Below, piece by piece: positions 49,501 to 57,188 of a stretch of 64,000 nt of DNA. Position 1 is the stretch's first letter. Every line of letters starts with the position of its first letter. The translations under genes and the position numbers were made by a program. Below the pieces are notes generated by a model. It ran no database searches. It was not told where the DNA came from and saw nothing but the letters and a program-made list of their open reading frames with translations. Source of the DNA: Bacteroides sp. 519 (lineage in GTDB: Bacteria > Bacteroidota > Bacteroidia > Bacteroidales > Bacteroidaceae); contig NZ_QVMJ01000003.1 in assembly GCF_010500955.1 (NCBI RefSeq), positions 400,265 through 464,264 on the forward strand, in the 5' to 3' direction.

Positions 49501-52399
49501 TATTCTGGATATTAATGCCAAACAACTGTTATCTACATGGAACGAGTGTTCTAACAAATGGTTTATACCCAAATACTTTGGGCAAAAGAATATAAGAAAA
49601 CAGCTCACTGCATACTCCCTGAACAGCCAACTGAAAAACGAACAAGTCAAAGCATTGCTTCATAATGTTATAGCGTATCAGAACGAGAAAAAGTATGTAG
49701 AACCATACTTGGACCAGTTACCCTTGTTTTTTGGTAAATATGGTAGAAGAGAAAACGAAGACTGGAATACAATAGAACAGATTATTGACGAACTGGCCAT
49801 TCTTGATTCGCTGATACTAAACTGTACACGCAATGTTGCCGGAGCAGCTAAAATGAAAGCCGCATTAGCGCAACACCTGGCCGAAGGTATTGGTTACTTT
49901 AAAAGCATACACAGCAATACATTGACAGAGTTTAATGATTTGTTGTTGACCTTCAATTCGGTAAGCCAACGCTTGCAATCGGTTTGCGGAATGGATATTA
50001 GTGTTGTATATGGCGATTCGGACCGCTGGATTGAAATATTAAACGGCAAGCTAAACACTTGGGTAGCCAATATAGACGAGCTGAAAGACTGGTACCAGTG
50101 GCTACTTATCAGCGAGAAACTACAAAAAACACAACTGGGCTTTGTTGCCGAAGAGTATAAGAATAAAAATATACCAACGGGCACCCTGACAGACAGCTTT
50201 AACAAAAGCTTTTATCGTGCCTGTATAGAATACATTGTCTCTGCCGAGCCTGCTCTTGAGTTATTTAAGGGCGAAATGTTTAACGATGTAATCAGCAAAT
50301 ACAAAGAACTGATTTCGAACTTCCAAACCCTTACCCGGCAAGAGTTATATGCTAAACTAGCATCCAATCTTCCCGATTTCACCCGCGAGGCAGCCCAGAA
50401 TTCGGAAGTGGGCATCCTTCAGCGAAACATAAAGAACAATGGCAGAGGTATGCCGATACGCAGGTTATTCGATCAGATTCCTATTTTACTGTCCAGGATG
50501 TGTCCGTGTATGTTGATGAGTCCCATATCTGTAGCTCAATACATTGATACGGATGCCGATAAATTCGACTTGGTAATATTCGACGAAGCATCGCAGATGC
50601 CTACCTACGAGGCTATAGGAGCCATATCGCGCGGAAAGAATGTGATTATCGTGGGCGACCCCAAACAAATGCCTCCTACCAGCTTCTTCTCTGTAAACAC
50701 AGTCGATGAGGATAACATTGAAATGGAAGATCTGGAAAGTATTCTCGATGATTGTCTTGCGCTCTCCATGCCATCGAAACATTTGTTGTGGCATTACAGA
50801 AGCAAGCACGAAAGCTTAATCGCATTCAGCAACTCAGAGTATTACGATAACAAATTACTTACGTTTCCATCGCCCGATAACATTGAGTCGAAGGTGCGTT
50901 TTGTACCCATACAGGGTTGTTACGATAAAGGGAAAACCCGTCAGAACAAGATGGAAGCACAGGCGGTTGTCGATGAGATAATCCGCCGTTTATCCGACGA
51001 TGATTTGAGGAAAAGAAGCATCGGGGTAGTAACATTCAGCGCTGTACAGCAAAACCTGATAGAAGATTTACTTTCGGATCTGTTTACCTTAAGGCCCGAC
51101 TTGGAAACGTTATCGCTGGAGTGTGAAGAGCCTCTGTTTATTAAGAACCTCGAAAACGTGCAGGGCGACGAGCGGGATGTTATATTGTTCTCAGTTGGCT
51201 ACGGACCCGACCAGGAAGGAAAAGTAAGCATGAACTTTGGACCCTTAAACCGGATAGGGGGCGAACGCCGTTTAAATGTAGCCGTTTCAAGGGCCCGTTA
51301 CGAAATGATTATTTATTCTACACTCCGTGCAGACCAAATAGACCTTAACAGAACATCGGCTGTAGGTGTAGCAGGGTTGAAACGATTCCTGGAATATGCC
51401 GAAAAAGGTGGAAGGCTAACAACCGGACAGCACACTTTAGCAACGGCTTCGGTAGAGAATGATATTGCTAAAAAGTTACGGCAGGAAGGTTACGAAGTTC
51501 ATACAGCCATTGGATGTTCGGGATACAAAATAGATATTGGTATTGTTGATAAGGAAAACCCATCCAATTATATCCTGGGCATTTTATGTGATGGAGAGAA
51601 TTACCGGCAAACAAAAACAATGAGAGACAGGGAGATTGTTCAAACCAGCGTTTTAAAGCAATTGGGTTGGAACATTCACCGGGTTTGGACGATGGATTGG
51701 TGGGAAAATCCCGGAAAGGTATTAGTTACCATAAAAAGGATGATTGAAAACCCGGAACAGAAAAGTCCCCAAAAGCCCAAACCAGCTGTTGCTGTTGCCA
51801 ACAATACTCAAGTACACCAAAGCGAAGCCTTACGCAATGATAACATATCCGAGATTATTGCTCCATACATTCGTACCTCTTTACCTCTTGTTGAAGTTTC
51901 ACCGGAAGAATTCAGAAGCAGTGGAAACTATTCTATAATAAAGAAACAAGTAAAGAAAGTTATAGAAACCGAAGCTCCCATATCTCGCTCATTGGTTTAC
52001 CGTAGAATATTGGATGCGTGGGGATCACTACGCTCAAGCCCAAAGATGGAAACCCTTTTTAAAGATTTATTCAGCCAACTTCCGTACCACACTACCACCC
52101 ACGAAGCTGTTGTTTTCTTTTGGAGGGATGAAGAACAAGCAAAGACATATACCCAATGCAGGCCCGACTCCGGCAGAGACATATCTGATTTTCCGCCCGA
52201 AGAGATTGCAAACGCAATTAAATATATATTAGAGAACGAAATCAGTTTACCAACAAAAGACCTGATACGAACCACTGCCCATTTCCTTGGATTCGCTAAG
52301 GTTGGCTCTAATGTAGATGCTGCCATGTATTGTGGCATCAATGAGGCAATAAAAAGAGGATATGTGAAGGAAGAAGGGGGAAGAGTGTTGGTAAGGTGA
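46598..52399 (+). CDS. Transglutaminase-like/DUF4011/SF1 helicase/nuclease-like protein (probable defence protein)
   Basis: A ~1933-residue multidomain protein; ATG 46598 (MSDNTNPIDVG) is preferred over 46529, which adds 23 residues. In order: a beta-rich N-terminal domain; a transglutaminase-like segment with Cys ~221 (LGTCLDMALLYAS) and His ~247 (QGHAFVGGW); DUF4011 (WERKLLDLSLRNNLLNIRI); an SF1 helicase core with Walker A HGPPGTGKSQT (~687), motif II FDEASQMP (~1324), GDPKQMPP, HYRSKHESLI and AVSRARYEMI. A PD-(D/E)XK-like/Vsr-like nuclease region follows at ~1615-1690 (YKIDIGIVD, GILCDGENY), and then DUF3320 (ISRSLVYRRILDAWG). Related DUF4011-helicase-Vsr proteins have been reported as phage-defence systems; function here is inferred. 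Confidence 0.9.
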   Translation: MSDNTNPIDVGIIYLPVINFAMQQNRVSVIRVLTIENKTEEVLTDIKINLTVEPQFAETTPHIIENIPPGNTVRVDGFKINLSTNFFISLTERMAGALMLEITSGEDILYKQSYQITILAFDQWAGNSVLPEMFSSFITPNHPSIVPIIKKASSILKQWTGNPSMDEYQSRNPDRVRKQMAALYNAIQQEGIVYSSVPASFEDYGQRVRLTDVVLSQKLGTCLDMALLYASCLEAVGIHPLIIFTQGHAFVGGWLVPETFPDSITDDVSFLTKRIADGINEITLVEATCMNLGNDADFDRAVNMANNQLQTGGFQQALDVKRSRFAGIRPLPQRVLNGEHWEIKEEPASVTDKVQPAPESVNPYDLTQISKDITITKQLMWERKLLDLSLRNNLLNIRITKNTLQLISADLDKFEDAMAEGDEFQIMPKPTDWDNPLYDYGLYHSIQSGDPVLELVKSEVSQKRLRSYLTENELNKALLHLYRSSRLSIEENGANTLYLALGLLKWYETPSSERPRYAPILLLPVEIIRKSAAKGYVIRSREEDSIMNITLLEMLRQNFGITITGLDPLPADESGIDVKLIYSIIRNSIKDQRKWDVEEQAILGIFSFNKFIMWNDIHNNVHKLVENKIVSSLINGKIEFDFEDNTANASVLERELPPTEIVLPISADSSQLEAVFEAVNDRTYILHGPPGTGKSQTITNIISNALYKGKRVLFVAEKMAALSVVQNRLAAIGLAPFCLELHSNKTKKSAILSQLKRTSEVVRLLPPEDFGQEAQRIHNLRCEMNKYVDALHKKCSFDISLYDAISRYLSIDCDIEFHFPRSLFEKLTKEHIQEWQDCIETLVSVGKACGHPHQHPLTGLQITHYSATGKEEISQCLKELIQLLAAIKSKLDQVTNLFGATNEGSYSKKQVDILSNIIRKILEIPELTPGVLNQHQLDEVLEQLHIVALHGKERDKKKEQLLLTNTSDILDINAKQLLSTWNECSNKWFIPKYFGQKNIRKQLTAYSLNSQLKNEQVKALLHNVIAYQNEKKYVEPYLDQLPLFFGKYGRRENEDWNTIEQIIDELAILDSLILNCTRNVAGAAKMKAALAQHLAEGIGYFKSIHSNTLTEFNDLLLTFNSVSQRLQSVCGMDISVVYGDSDRWIEILNGKLNTWVANIDELKDWYQWLLISEKLQKTQLGFVAEEYKNKNIPTGTLTDSFNKSFYRACIEYIVSAEPALELFKGEMFNDVISKYKELISNFQTLTRQELYAKLASNLPDFTREAAQNSEVGILQRNIKNNGRGMPIRRLFDQIPILLSRMCPCMLMSPISVAQYIDTDADKFDLVIFDEASQMPTYEAIGAISRGKNVIIVGDPKQMPPTSFFSVNTVDEDNIEMEDLESILDDCLALSMPSKHLLWHYRSKHESLIAFSNSEYYDNKLLTFPSPDNIESKVRFVPIQGCYDKGKTRQNKMEAQAVVDEIIRRLSDDDLRKRSIGVVTFSAVQQNLIEDLLSDLFTLRPDLETLSLECEEPLFIKNLENVQGDERDVILFSVGYGPDQEGKVSMNFGPLNRIGGERRLNVAVSRARYEMIIYSTLRADQIDLNRTSAVGVAGLKRFLEYAEKGGRLTTGQHTLATASVENDIAKKLRQEGYEVHTAIGCSGYKIDIGIVDKENPSNYILGILCDGENYRQTKTMRDREIVQTSVLKQLGWNIHRVWTMDWWENPGKVLVTIKRMIENPEQKSPQKPKPAVAVANNTQVHQSEALRNDNISEIIAPYIRTSLPLVEVSPEEFRSSGNYSIIKKQVKKVIETEAPISRSLVYRRILDAWGSLRSSPKMETLFKDLFSQLPYHTTTHEAVVFFWRDEEQAKTYTQCRPDSGRDISDFPPEEIANAIKYILENEISLPTKDLIRTTAHFLGFAKVGSNVDAAMYCGINEAIKRGYVKEEGGRVLVR

Positions 52400-52411
52400 A
52401 GGAGTTCTTTT

Positions 52412-52978
52412 TCAAATAAGCATATAAAAAACAGGAAATAACAGAGTTATAATCCATAGCACCTTTTGAGTACTTACTATATGGATATTCATGCAGATAC
52501 TGAATAATATGAGATACAAAATCAGATAGGATGTTAAAAAAAACGCTGAATATTGTTTCTTAACATAAGAGTAGAGGTCTATATAATGCCAAAAATCTTT
52601 TTCATTGGATTTTCCTAATGAAATAAAAGGAATTGTTTTCTTTAACAACAGATTCTTTGGATTAACATACAAGCCAATGCTTTGTTCTTTCTTTTCTATA
52701 ATATCGCCATAATAAACATGGCAGAATATTCGTTGAACAATGCCAATGTATTCACGTTCAAAACGAATATCGTCTGTTGTTTCAAATGCAATACAAGTAC
52801 CACCACGTTCAGCATATTTTTGTATGCCTATATTTTCCGACAATAAATTGACTCTGTATTTTACATCAATAGTTTTGTGTATAAGGGTTTTATCCACATT
52901 TATAATAATAAAAACATGAATTAGAATAAAAACAATTGGAAGTAATACCAATAGAATTGTATAATAACGATATCTCAT
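52412..52978 (-). CDS. Hypothetical small membrane protein
   Basis: A 188-residue protein I do not recognise. It has one N-terminal membrane helix (residues ~6-28), a soluble middle part of ~115 residues with a Cys-containing stretch (RGGTCIAFETTDD) and two hydrophobic helices near residues 143-186, so it is probably an inner-membrane protein with a compact extramembrane domain. The gene is convergent with the helicase-nuclease gene (12 bases apart) and is AT-rich. Its location beside a possible defence cassette is suggestive only. Confidence 0.6.
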   Translation of the reverse strand: MRYRYYTILLVLLPIVFILIHVFIIINVDKTLIHKTIDVKYRVNLLSENIGIQKYAERGGTCIAFETTDDIRFEREYIGIVQRIFCHVYYGDIIEKKEQSIGLYVNPKNLLLKKTIPFISLGKSNEKDFWHYIDLYSYVKKQYSAFFLTSYLILYLILFSICMNIHIVSTQKVLWIITLLFPVFYMLI

Positions 52979-53059
52979 GTTTTGCTATAATTATTAGAAT
53001 AGATTTATTTGCTCAAAGATAAATCTATTTTGTATAATCATTATGCTATTTCTTGTGTT

Positions 53060-53350
53060 TTATGAATCCCCTATGGGGATTTGTGTTCGTATGTTTTGTT
53101 TTTCTATTGATATGAATGCCCGCTGGGCATTAGTTGCAGCCATATTGATATGAATACAAGAGTTCATTGTTAAACAACAAGCATTAGCCGCAGCATTGAT
53201 GGACTTCCGGTGAAACTCATGAGCCGGTCATTGATATGAATACCCTCTGAGCATTAGTCGCAGCCAATATTGTATGCTGTTGCCCGTAGGGCATTCATAT
53301 CAATAGAAATAATATTATGACAAAATTCTTAAATCCCCATAGGGGATTCA
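53060..53350. repeat. Cluster of REP-like palindromes (CCCCTATGGGG and GCCCGCTGGGC types)
   Basis: ATGAATCCCCTATGGGGATT near 53061 mirrors AATCCCCATAGGGGATTCAT near 53332. Inside it TCTATTGATATGAATGCCC near 53103 mirrors GGGCATTCATATCAATAGA near 53289. Between them are degenerate repeats of GCATTAGTYGCAGCC. The whole forms a nested inverted repeat of ~290 bases. It resembles REP/BIME-type intergenic palindromes; no transposase gene is present. Confidence 0.8.
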
Positions 53351-53375
53351 TATTTCGCTTTTCGGGCTAACTCTG

Positions 53376-53540
53376 GATTATGATGCCGCATGGATTCCCC
53401 TCCTTGGTTAAGGAGGGGTGGCCTTTAGGCCGGGGTGGTTGGTGTACATACAAACTATGTTTTATACACAATGCTTTGTAGCCCAACCGCCCGTTGGGCA
53501 CCCCTCCTTAGCCAAGGAGGGGAATCCATGCGGCATAATC
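53376..53540. repeat. ~42-bp inverted repeat bounded by ATGCCGCAT/ATGCGGCAT
   Basis: GCCGCATGGATTCCCCTCCT on the left and its mirror on the right (right arm 53499-53540) flank ~80 bases that hold smaller palindromes (GGCCTTTAGGCC; CCCAACCGCCCGTTGGG). ATGCCGCAT is at 53383-53391 and ATGCGGCAT at 53528-53536, so the core motif found in the loop of other inverted repeats here lies at the base. An open frame across it (53418-53600) is judged spurious. Confidence 0.8.
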
Positions 53541-53603
53541 TGTGACCAACAGGGTTTTATTTACCCTATTCAATTCACTCTCTCAGAAGATTTTCGGTGA
53601 AAA

Positions 53604-53705
53604 AAGTGTCACAAGTGCAACACGGCTATAACTTTCTGAAATTTAACCAATTACAGTGTGACACTTCGTGTTTTTAAGAAAAATAAGTACCACCGAAGTG
53701 TCACA
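53604..53705. repeat. Three AAGTGTCACA sites in alternating orientation
   Basis: AAGTGTCACA occurs at 53604-53613 and 53696-53705, and its reverse complement TGTGACACTT at 53657-53666. They lie ~500-600 bases upstream of the PUL 2 susC gene, in DNA with no gene. Confidence 0.6.
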
Positions 53706-53813
53706 TTTTGCCAATTTCTCACAAAAAAGCAGTAGATTTCTTTGTTCGTCCCTTATGTAATTTTTATATCTACTACAAGGATTTTTGGCTTATCGCATTA
53801 AATTTTCTTTTTG

Positions 53814-53919
53814 TACACCCGGGTGTTCAATGTAAGTACACCCGGGTGTACCATGCGTGTACACCCGGATGTACATGGCGTGTAGACCCGGGTGTTAACA
53901 ACATGAACACCCGGGTCTA
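53814..53919. repeat. Five-unit palindromic repeat, exact 23-bp period, upstream of PUL 2
   Basis: Units with the core ACACCCGGGTGT start at 53814, 53837, 53860, 53883 and 53906, an exact 23-bp period. The first two are perfect palindromes; the third has one change, and the fourth (TAGACCCGGGTGTT) and fifth (AACACCCGGGTCTA) are reverse complements of each other. The linkers are short and variable. The array ends 280 bases before the susC start. Confidence 0.93.
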
Positions 53920-54127
53920 CACAAAGTAAAGCAATAAGGATTAGAAACAAAACAAAATAATATCAGTCATTTATTGAATAAGTTATTCCACATGGTTCAT
54001 ATTCAATCCACTTTTTACCACACCACAAATTTTTCCATTCCACTATTAATCAACCTGTTACCACAAACACCTTTCCAAATTAATCCACCAAATTCTTCCA
54101 CAAAAAATAATAAGACCATAATCCGCC

Positions 54128-54135
54128 TACTTTTG
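54128..54135 (+). promoter_or_regulatory. Likely -7 box of the PUL 2 promoter
   Basis: TACTTTTG matches TAnnTTTG and lies 64 bases before the susC start. A matching -33 TTTG is not clear, which would suit an activator-dependent promoter. Confidence 0.5.
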
Positions 54136-54198
54136 ACACAACGAACAATCTCCGGATTGTAGTAACAGTTTTATTATTAACTTTTAAAAATAGTACGC

Positions 54199-57174
54199 AT
54201 GAAAAAGAACAGGAGAAGTACTTTTTCCGGGAGCCGGAAATTTCTCTTTGCTTTATTCGCTCTGTTTCTGTCGTTAAGTGCAACCGCACAAATGGTTACA
54301 GTAAAAGGGCAGGTAGCCGATACAGCAGGAGAACCTATTATTGGAGCCAGTATTAAGGAAAATGGCACAACCAATGGAACAATCACTAACTTTGATGGTA
54401 ACTTTGAACTTCAGGTAAACGAAGGGGCGCTTTTAACCATTTCGTATATCGGTTATACAACCATTGAGGTAAAAGCAACTGCCAACATGGTGGTTACATT
54501 GAAAGAAGACACCGAATTACTCGATGAAGTGGTTGTTATTGGTTATGGAAGTGTAAAACGTAAGGATGTAACAACTTCCATTTCATCGGTATCTACTAAG
54601 GATTTAGACATTCGCCCGATTGTATCGGCCGGACAAGCTATTCAAGGAAAGGCTGCCGGGGTATCGGTTATTCAACCTAATGGATCACCTGGGGCAGAGT
54701 TGTCTATCCGTGTACGTGGTACCACTTCTTTTAACGGTAGTAACGATCCGCTTTATGTGGTTGATGGTGTTCCGGTAGATAATATCGGTTTCCTTTCGGC
54801 CAACGATATTGAAAGTATGCAAATCCTGAAAGATGCTTCTTCGGCAGCTATCTATGGAGCACGTGCAGCCAATGGGGTTATTATTATCACTACCAAAGGT
54901 GGTGCTAAGAACGAAGCAAAAATCTCGTTCAATGCCCAGTTAACTTTGAGTAGAGTTTCCGAGAAAATTAAACCGTTGAATGCACAACAGTACAAAGATT
55001 TGCAGGATGAAATCGGTATGATTTCGTTGCCCGAGAATCTGAAAGACCAAACCGATTGGTTTGATGAAGCCTATTCAACTGGAGTTATGCAAAGCTATCA
55101 GGCTTCGGTATCGAACGGAAATGACAAAACTCAATACTTCTTGTCTGGTGGATATCTGGATGAAAAGGGAGTTTTAAACACCGCTTTCTACAAACGGTAT
55201 AACTTCCGTGCCAATATCGACAGCGAACTACGCAAATGGTTACGCGTTAATGCCAATGTTTCTTACTCGGATTATGTAAACAACGGTGTTCAAACCGGAT
55301 TAGGTGCAAATCGTGGTGGAGTAGTATTATCGGTAATTAATACACCATCTTATGCTCCGATATGGGACCCCAATAACGAAGGTCAATATTATAACCAGTT
55401 CTATGGTATCAATAATATCACCAATCCATTGGAAAACATGGAGAGAGATAAATACAGAAGAAACCGTGAGAACCGCCTCATTGCATCGGGTAGTGCTACA
55501 ATTACCTTTATGCCCGAACTGACATTTAAGTCTTCTTTCACCCTTGACCGTCGTAATGCGTTGAGCACAACCTTCCTCGATCCGATTTCTACAGCTTGGG
55601 GACGTGAAAACTATGGTACAGCATCGGATAACCGTAACCAAAATACAGTTATTACTTTCGATAATGTATTGAATTTCAATAAAAACTTCAATAAGCATGG
55701 GCTTGATGTTATGTTGGGTACTTCGTGGACAGATTCGGACTATCGCAACAGTTGGATTAACGGATCACATTTCCGCGATTCCATCATACAAACATTGAAC
55801 GCTGCCAATAAAATTTCATGGGATGGAACCGGCACAAGTATTTCGCAATGGGGAATCAACTCGTACATGGGCCGCGTATCGTACAACTTTGCTAGCAAGT
55901 ATCTTGTTACAGCCAACATGCGTATGGACGGATCATCGAAATTACACCCCGACCACAGATGGGGAACTTTCCCTTCGTTCTCTGCTGCATGGCGTATGTC
56001 GTCCGAAGCATTTATGAGCAATCTGGAATGGTTAGATGATTTGAAAATACGCGGTGGATGGGGACAAACCGGTAACCAATCGGGTATTGGCGACTACTCT
56101 TATTTGTTGCTTTATAATATCTCCCGTCAGGAATGGTGGAAAGAAGGACAACAAAATGCACTTCCTAACATCTCGCAGGCAAACCTGCGTACCAAAGATT
56201 TAACTTGGGAAACAACTACTCAAACTAACTTTGGTATCGACTTTACTGCATTCAATAACCGCCTGACCATTACAGCCGATTATTACTACAAGAAAACAAC
56301 AGACATGTTGATGTATGTAAGCTTACCTGCCGGACAAGGAGCCTCGTCGATTACCCGTAACGAAGGAGAAATGGTAAATAAAGGGTTTGAATTTGCGGTG
56401 AATTCGAAGAATATTCAAGGAGTGTTTAATTGGAGCACCGATTTCAATATCTCTTTCAACAGAAACAAACTAACCAAACTGGAATTGCAGAAAATATATA
56501 CTGCTGCCAAAACCAGCGATTTTACAAACGAAAATGTGGTTCGTAACGAGCCGGGTCGTCCGTTAGGTGGATTCTATGGATACATCAGCGATGGAGTAAA
56601 CCCCGAAACCGGCGAACTAATATATCGCGACATCAATAAAGATGGTAAGATATCGGCTTCCGACCGTACGTATATCGGCGACCCGAATCCGGACTTCATC
56701 TATGGTCTTACAAATACATTCTCGTGGAAGAACCTGAACCTTACTGTATTTATTCAGGGATCTTATGGAAACGACATCTTCAATGCTTCGAGAATTGAAA
56801 CAGAAGGAATGTACGATGGTAAGAATCAATCGACACGTGTATTGAACCGTTGGAAGATTCCCGGACAGATTACCAATGTACCTAAAGCCGGATTCGACCT
56901 GAAGAACTCGACCTACTTTATCGAAGATGGTAGCTACCTGCGCGTAAAAGACATCTCATTGTCGTACAACCTTCAGCTTCCTTTCCTGAAAAAAGCAGGA
57001 ATAAGCCGTTTGCAACCTTACTTCACTGCTACAAACCTGCTTACATGGACAAAGTATAAAGGTATGGACCCCGAAGTTAACCAATGGGGCAATAGTGGTG
57101 CTGTACAGGGAATTGACTGGGGAACCTATCCACACAGCAAATCGTTTGTGTTTGGTGTTAATGTAGAATTCTAA
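54199..57174 (+). CDS. SusC-like TonB-dependent outer-membrane transporter, PUL 2
   Basis: A 991-residue SusC/RagA family transporter. The signal peptide (FLFALFALFLSLSATAQ) is followed by the regulatory-like domain VKGQVADTAGEPIIGASIKE, the region LLDEVVVIGYGSVKRKDVTT and the plug with DPLYVVDGVPVDNIGF, ILKDASSAAIYGARAANGV and ITTKGG. The barrel ends with SFVFGVNVEF, the usual C-terminal aromatic signature. It imports oligosaccharides, probably beta-glucan fragments judging from the adjacent enzymes. It starts PUL 2 and is followed by susD after 14 bases. The upstream 1.2 kb holds no regulator gene, only repeats. Confidence 0.97.
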   Translation: MKKNRRSTFSGSRKFLFALFALFLSLSATAQMVTVKGQVADTAGEPIIGASIKENGTTNGTITNFDGNFELQVNEGALLTISYIGYTTIEVKATANMVVTLKEDTELLDEVVVIGYGSVKRKDVTTSISSVSTKDLDIRPIVSAGQAIQGKAAGVSVIQPNGSPGAELSIRVRGTTSFNGSNDPLYVVDGVPVDNIGFLSANDIESMQILKDASSAAIYGARAANGVIIITTKGGAKNEAKISFNAQLTLSRVSEKIKPLNAQQYKDLQDEIGMISLPENLKDQTDWFDEAYSTGVMQSYQASVSNGNDKTQYFLSGGYLDEKGVLNTAFYKRYNFRANIDSELRKWLRVNANVSYSDYVNNGVQTGLGANRGGVVLSVINTPSYAPIWDPNNEGQYYNQFYGINNITNPLENMERDKYRRNRENRLIASGSATITFMPELTFKSSFTLDRRNALSTTFLDPISTAWGRENYGTASDNRNQNTVITFDNVLNFNKNFNKHGLDVMLGTSWTDSDYRNSWINGSHFRDSIIQTLNAANKISWDGTGTSISQWGINSYMGRVSYNFASKYLVTANMRMDGSSKLHPDHRWGTFPSFSAAWRMSSEAFMSNLEWLDDLKIRGGWGQTGNQSGIGDYSYLLLYNISRQEWWKEGQQNALPNISQANLRTKDLTWETTTQTNFGIDFTAFNNRLTITADYYYKKTTDMLMYVSLPAGQGASSITRNEGEMVNKGFEFAVNSKNIQGVFNWSTDFNISFNRNKLTKLELQKIYTAAKTSDFTNENVVRNEPGRPLGGFYGYISDGVNPETGELIYRDINKDGKISASDRTYIGDPNPDFIYGLTNTFSWKNLNLTVFIQGSYGNDIFNASRIETEGMYDGKNQSTRVLNRWKIPGQITNVPKAGFDLKNSTYFIEDGSYLRVKDISLSYNLQLPFLKKAGISRLQPYFTATNLLTWTKYKGMDPEVNQWGNSGAVQGIDWGTYPHSKSFVFGVNVEF

Positions 57175-57188
57175 AACAACCTATTATC

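Noticed and set aside
53418..53600. 60-residue protein in the repeat-rich gap
   Set aside because: It is composed of inverted-repeat DNA with no signal or domain.
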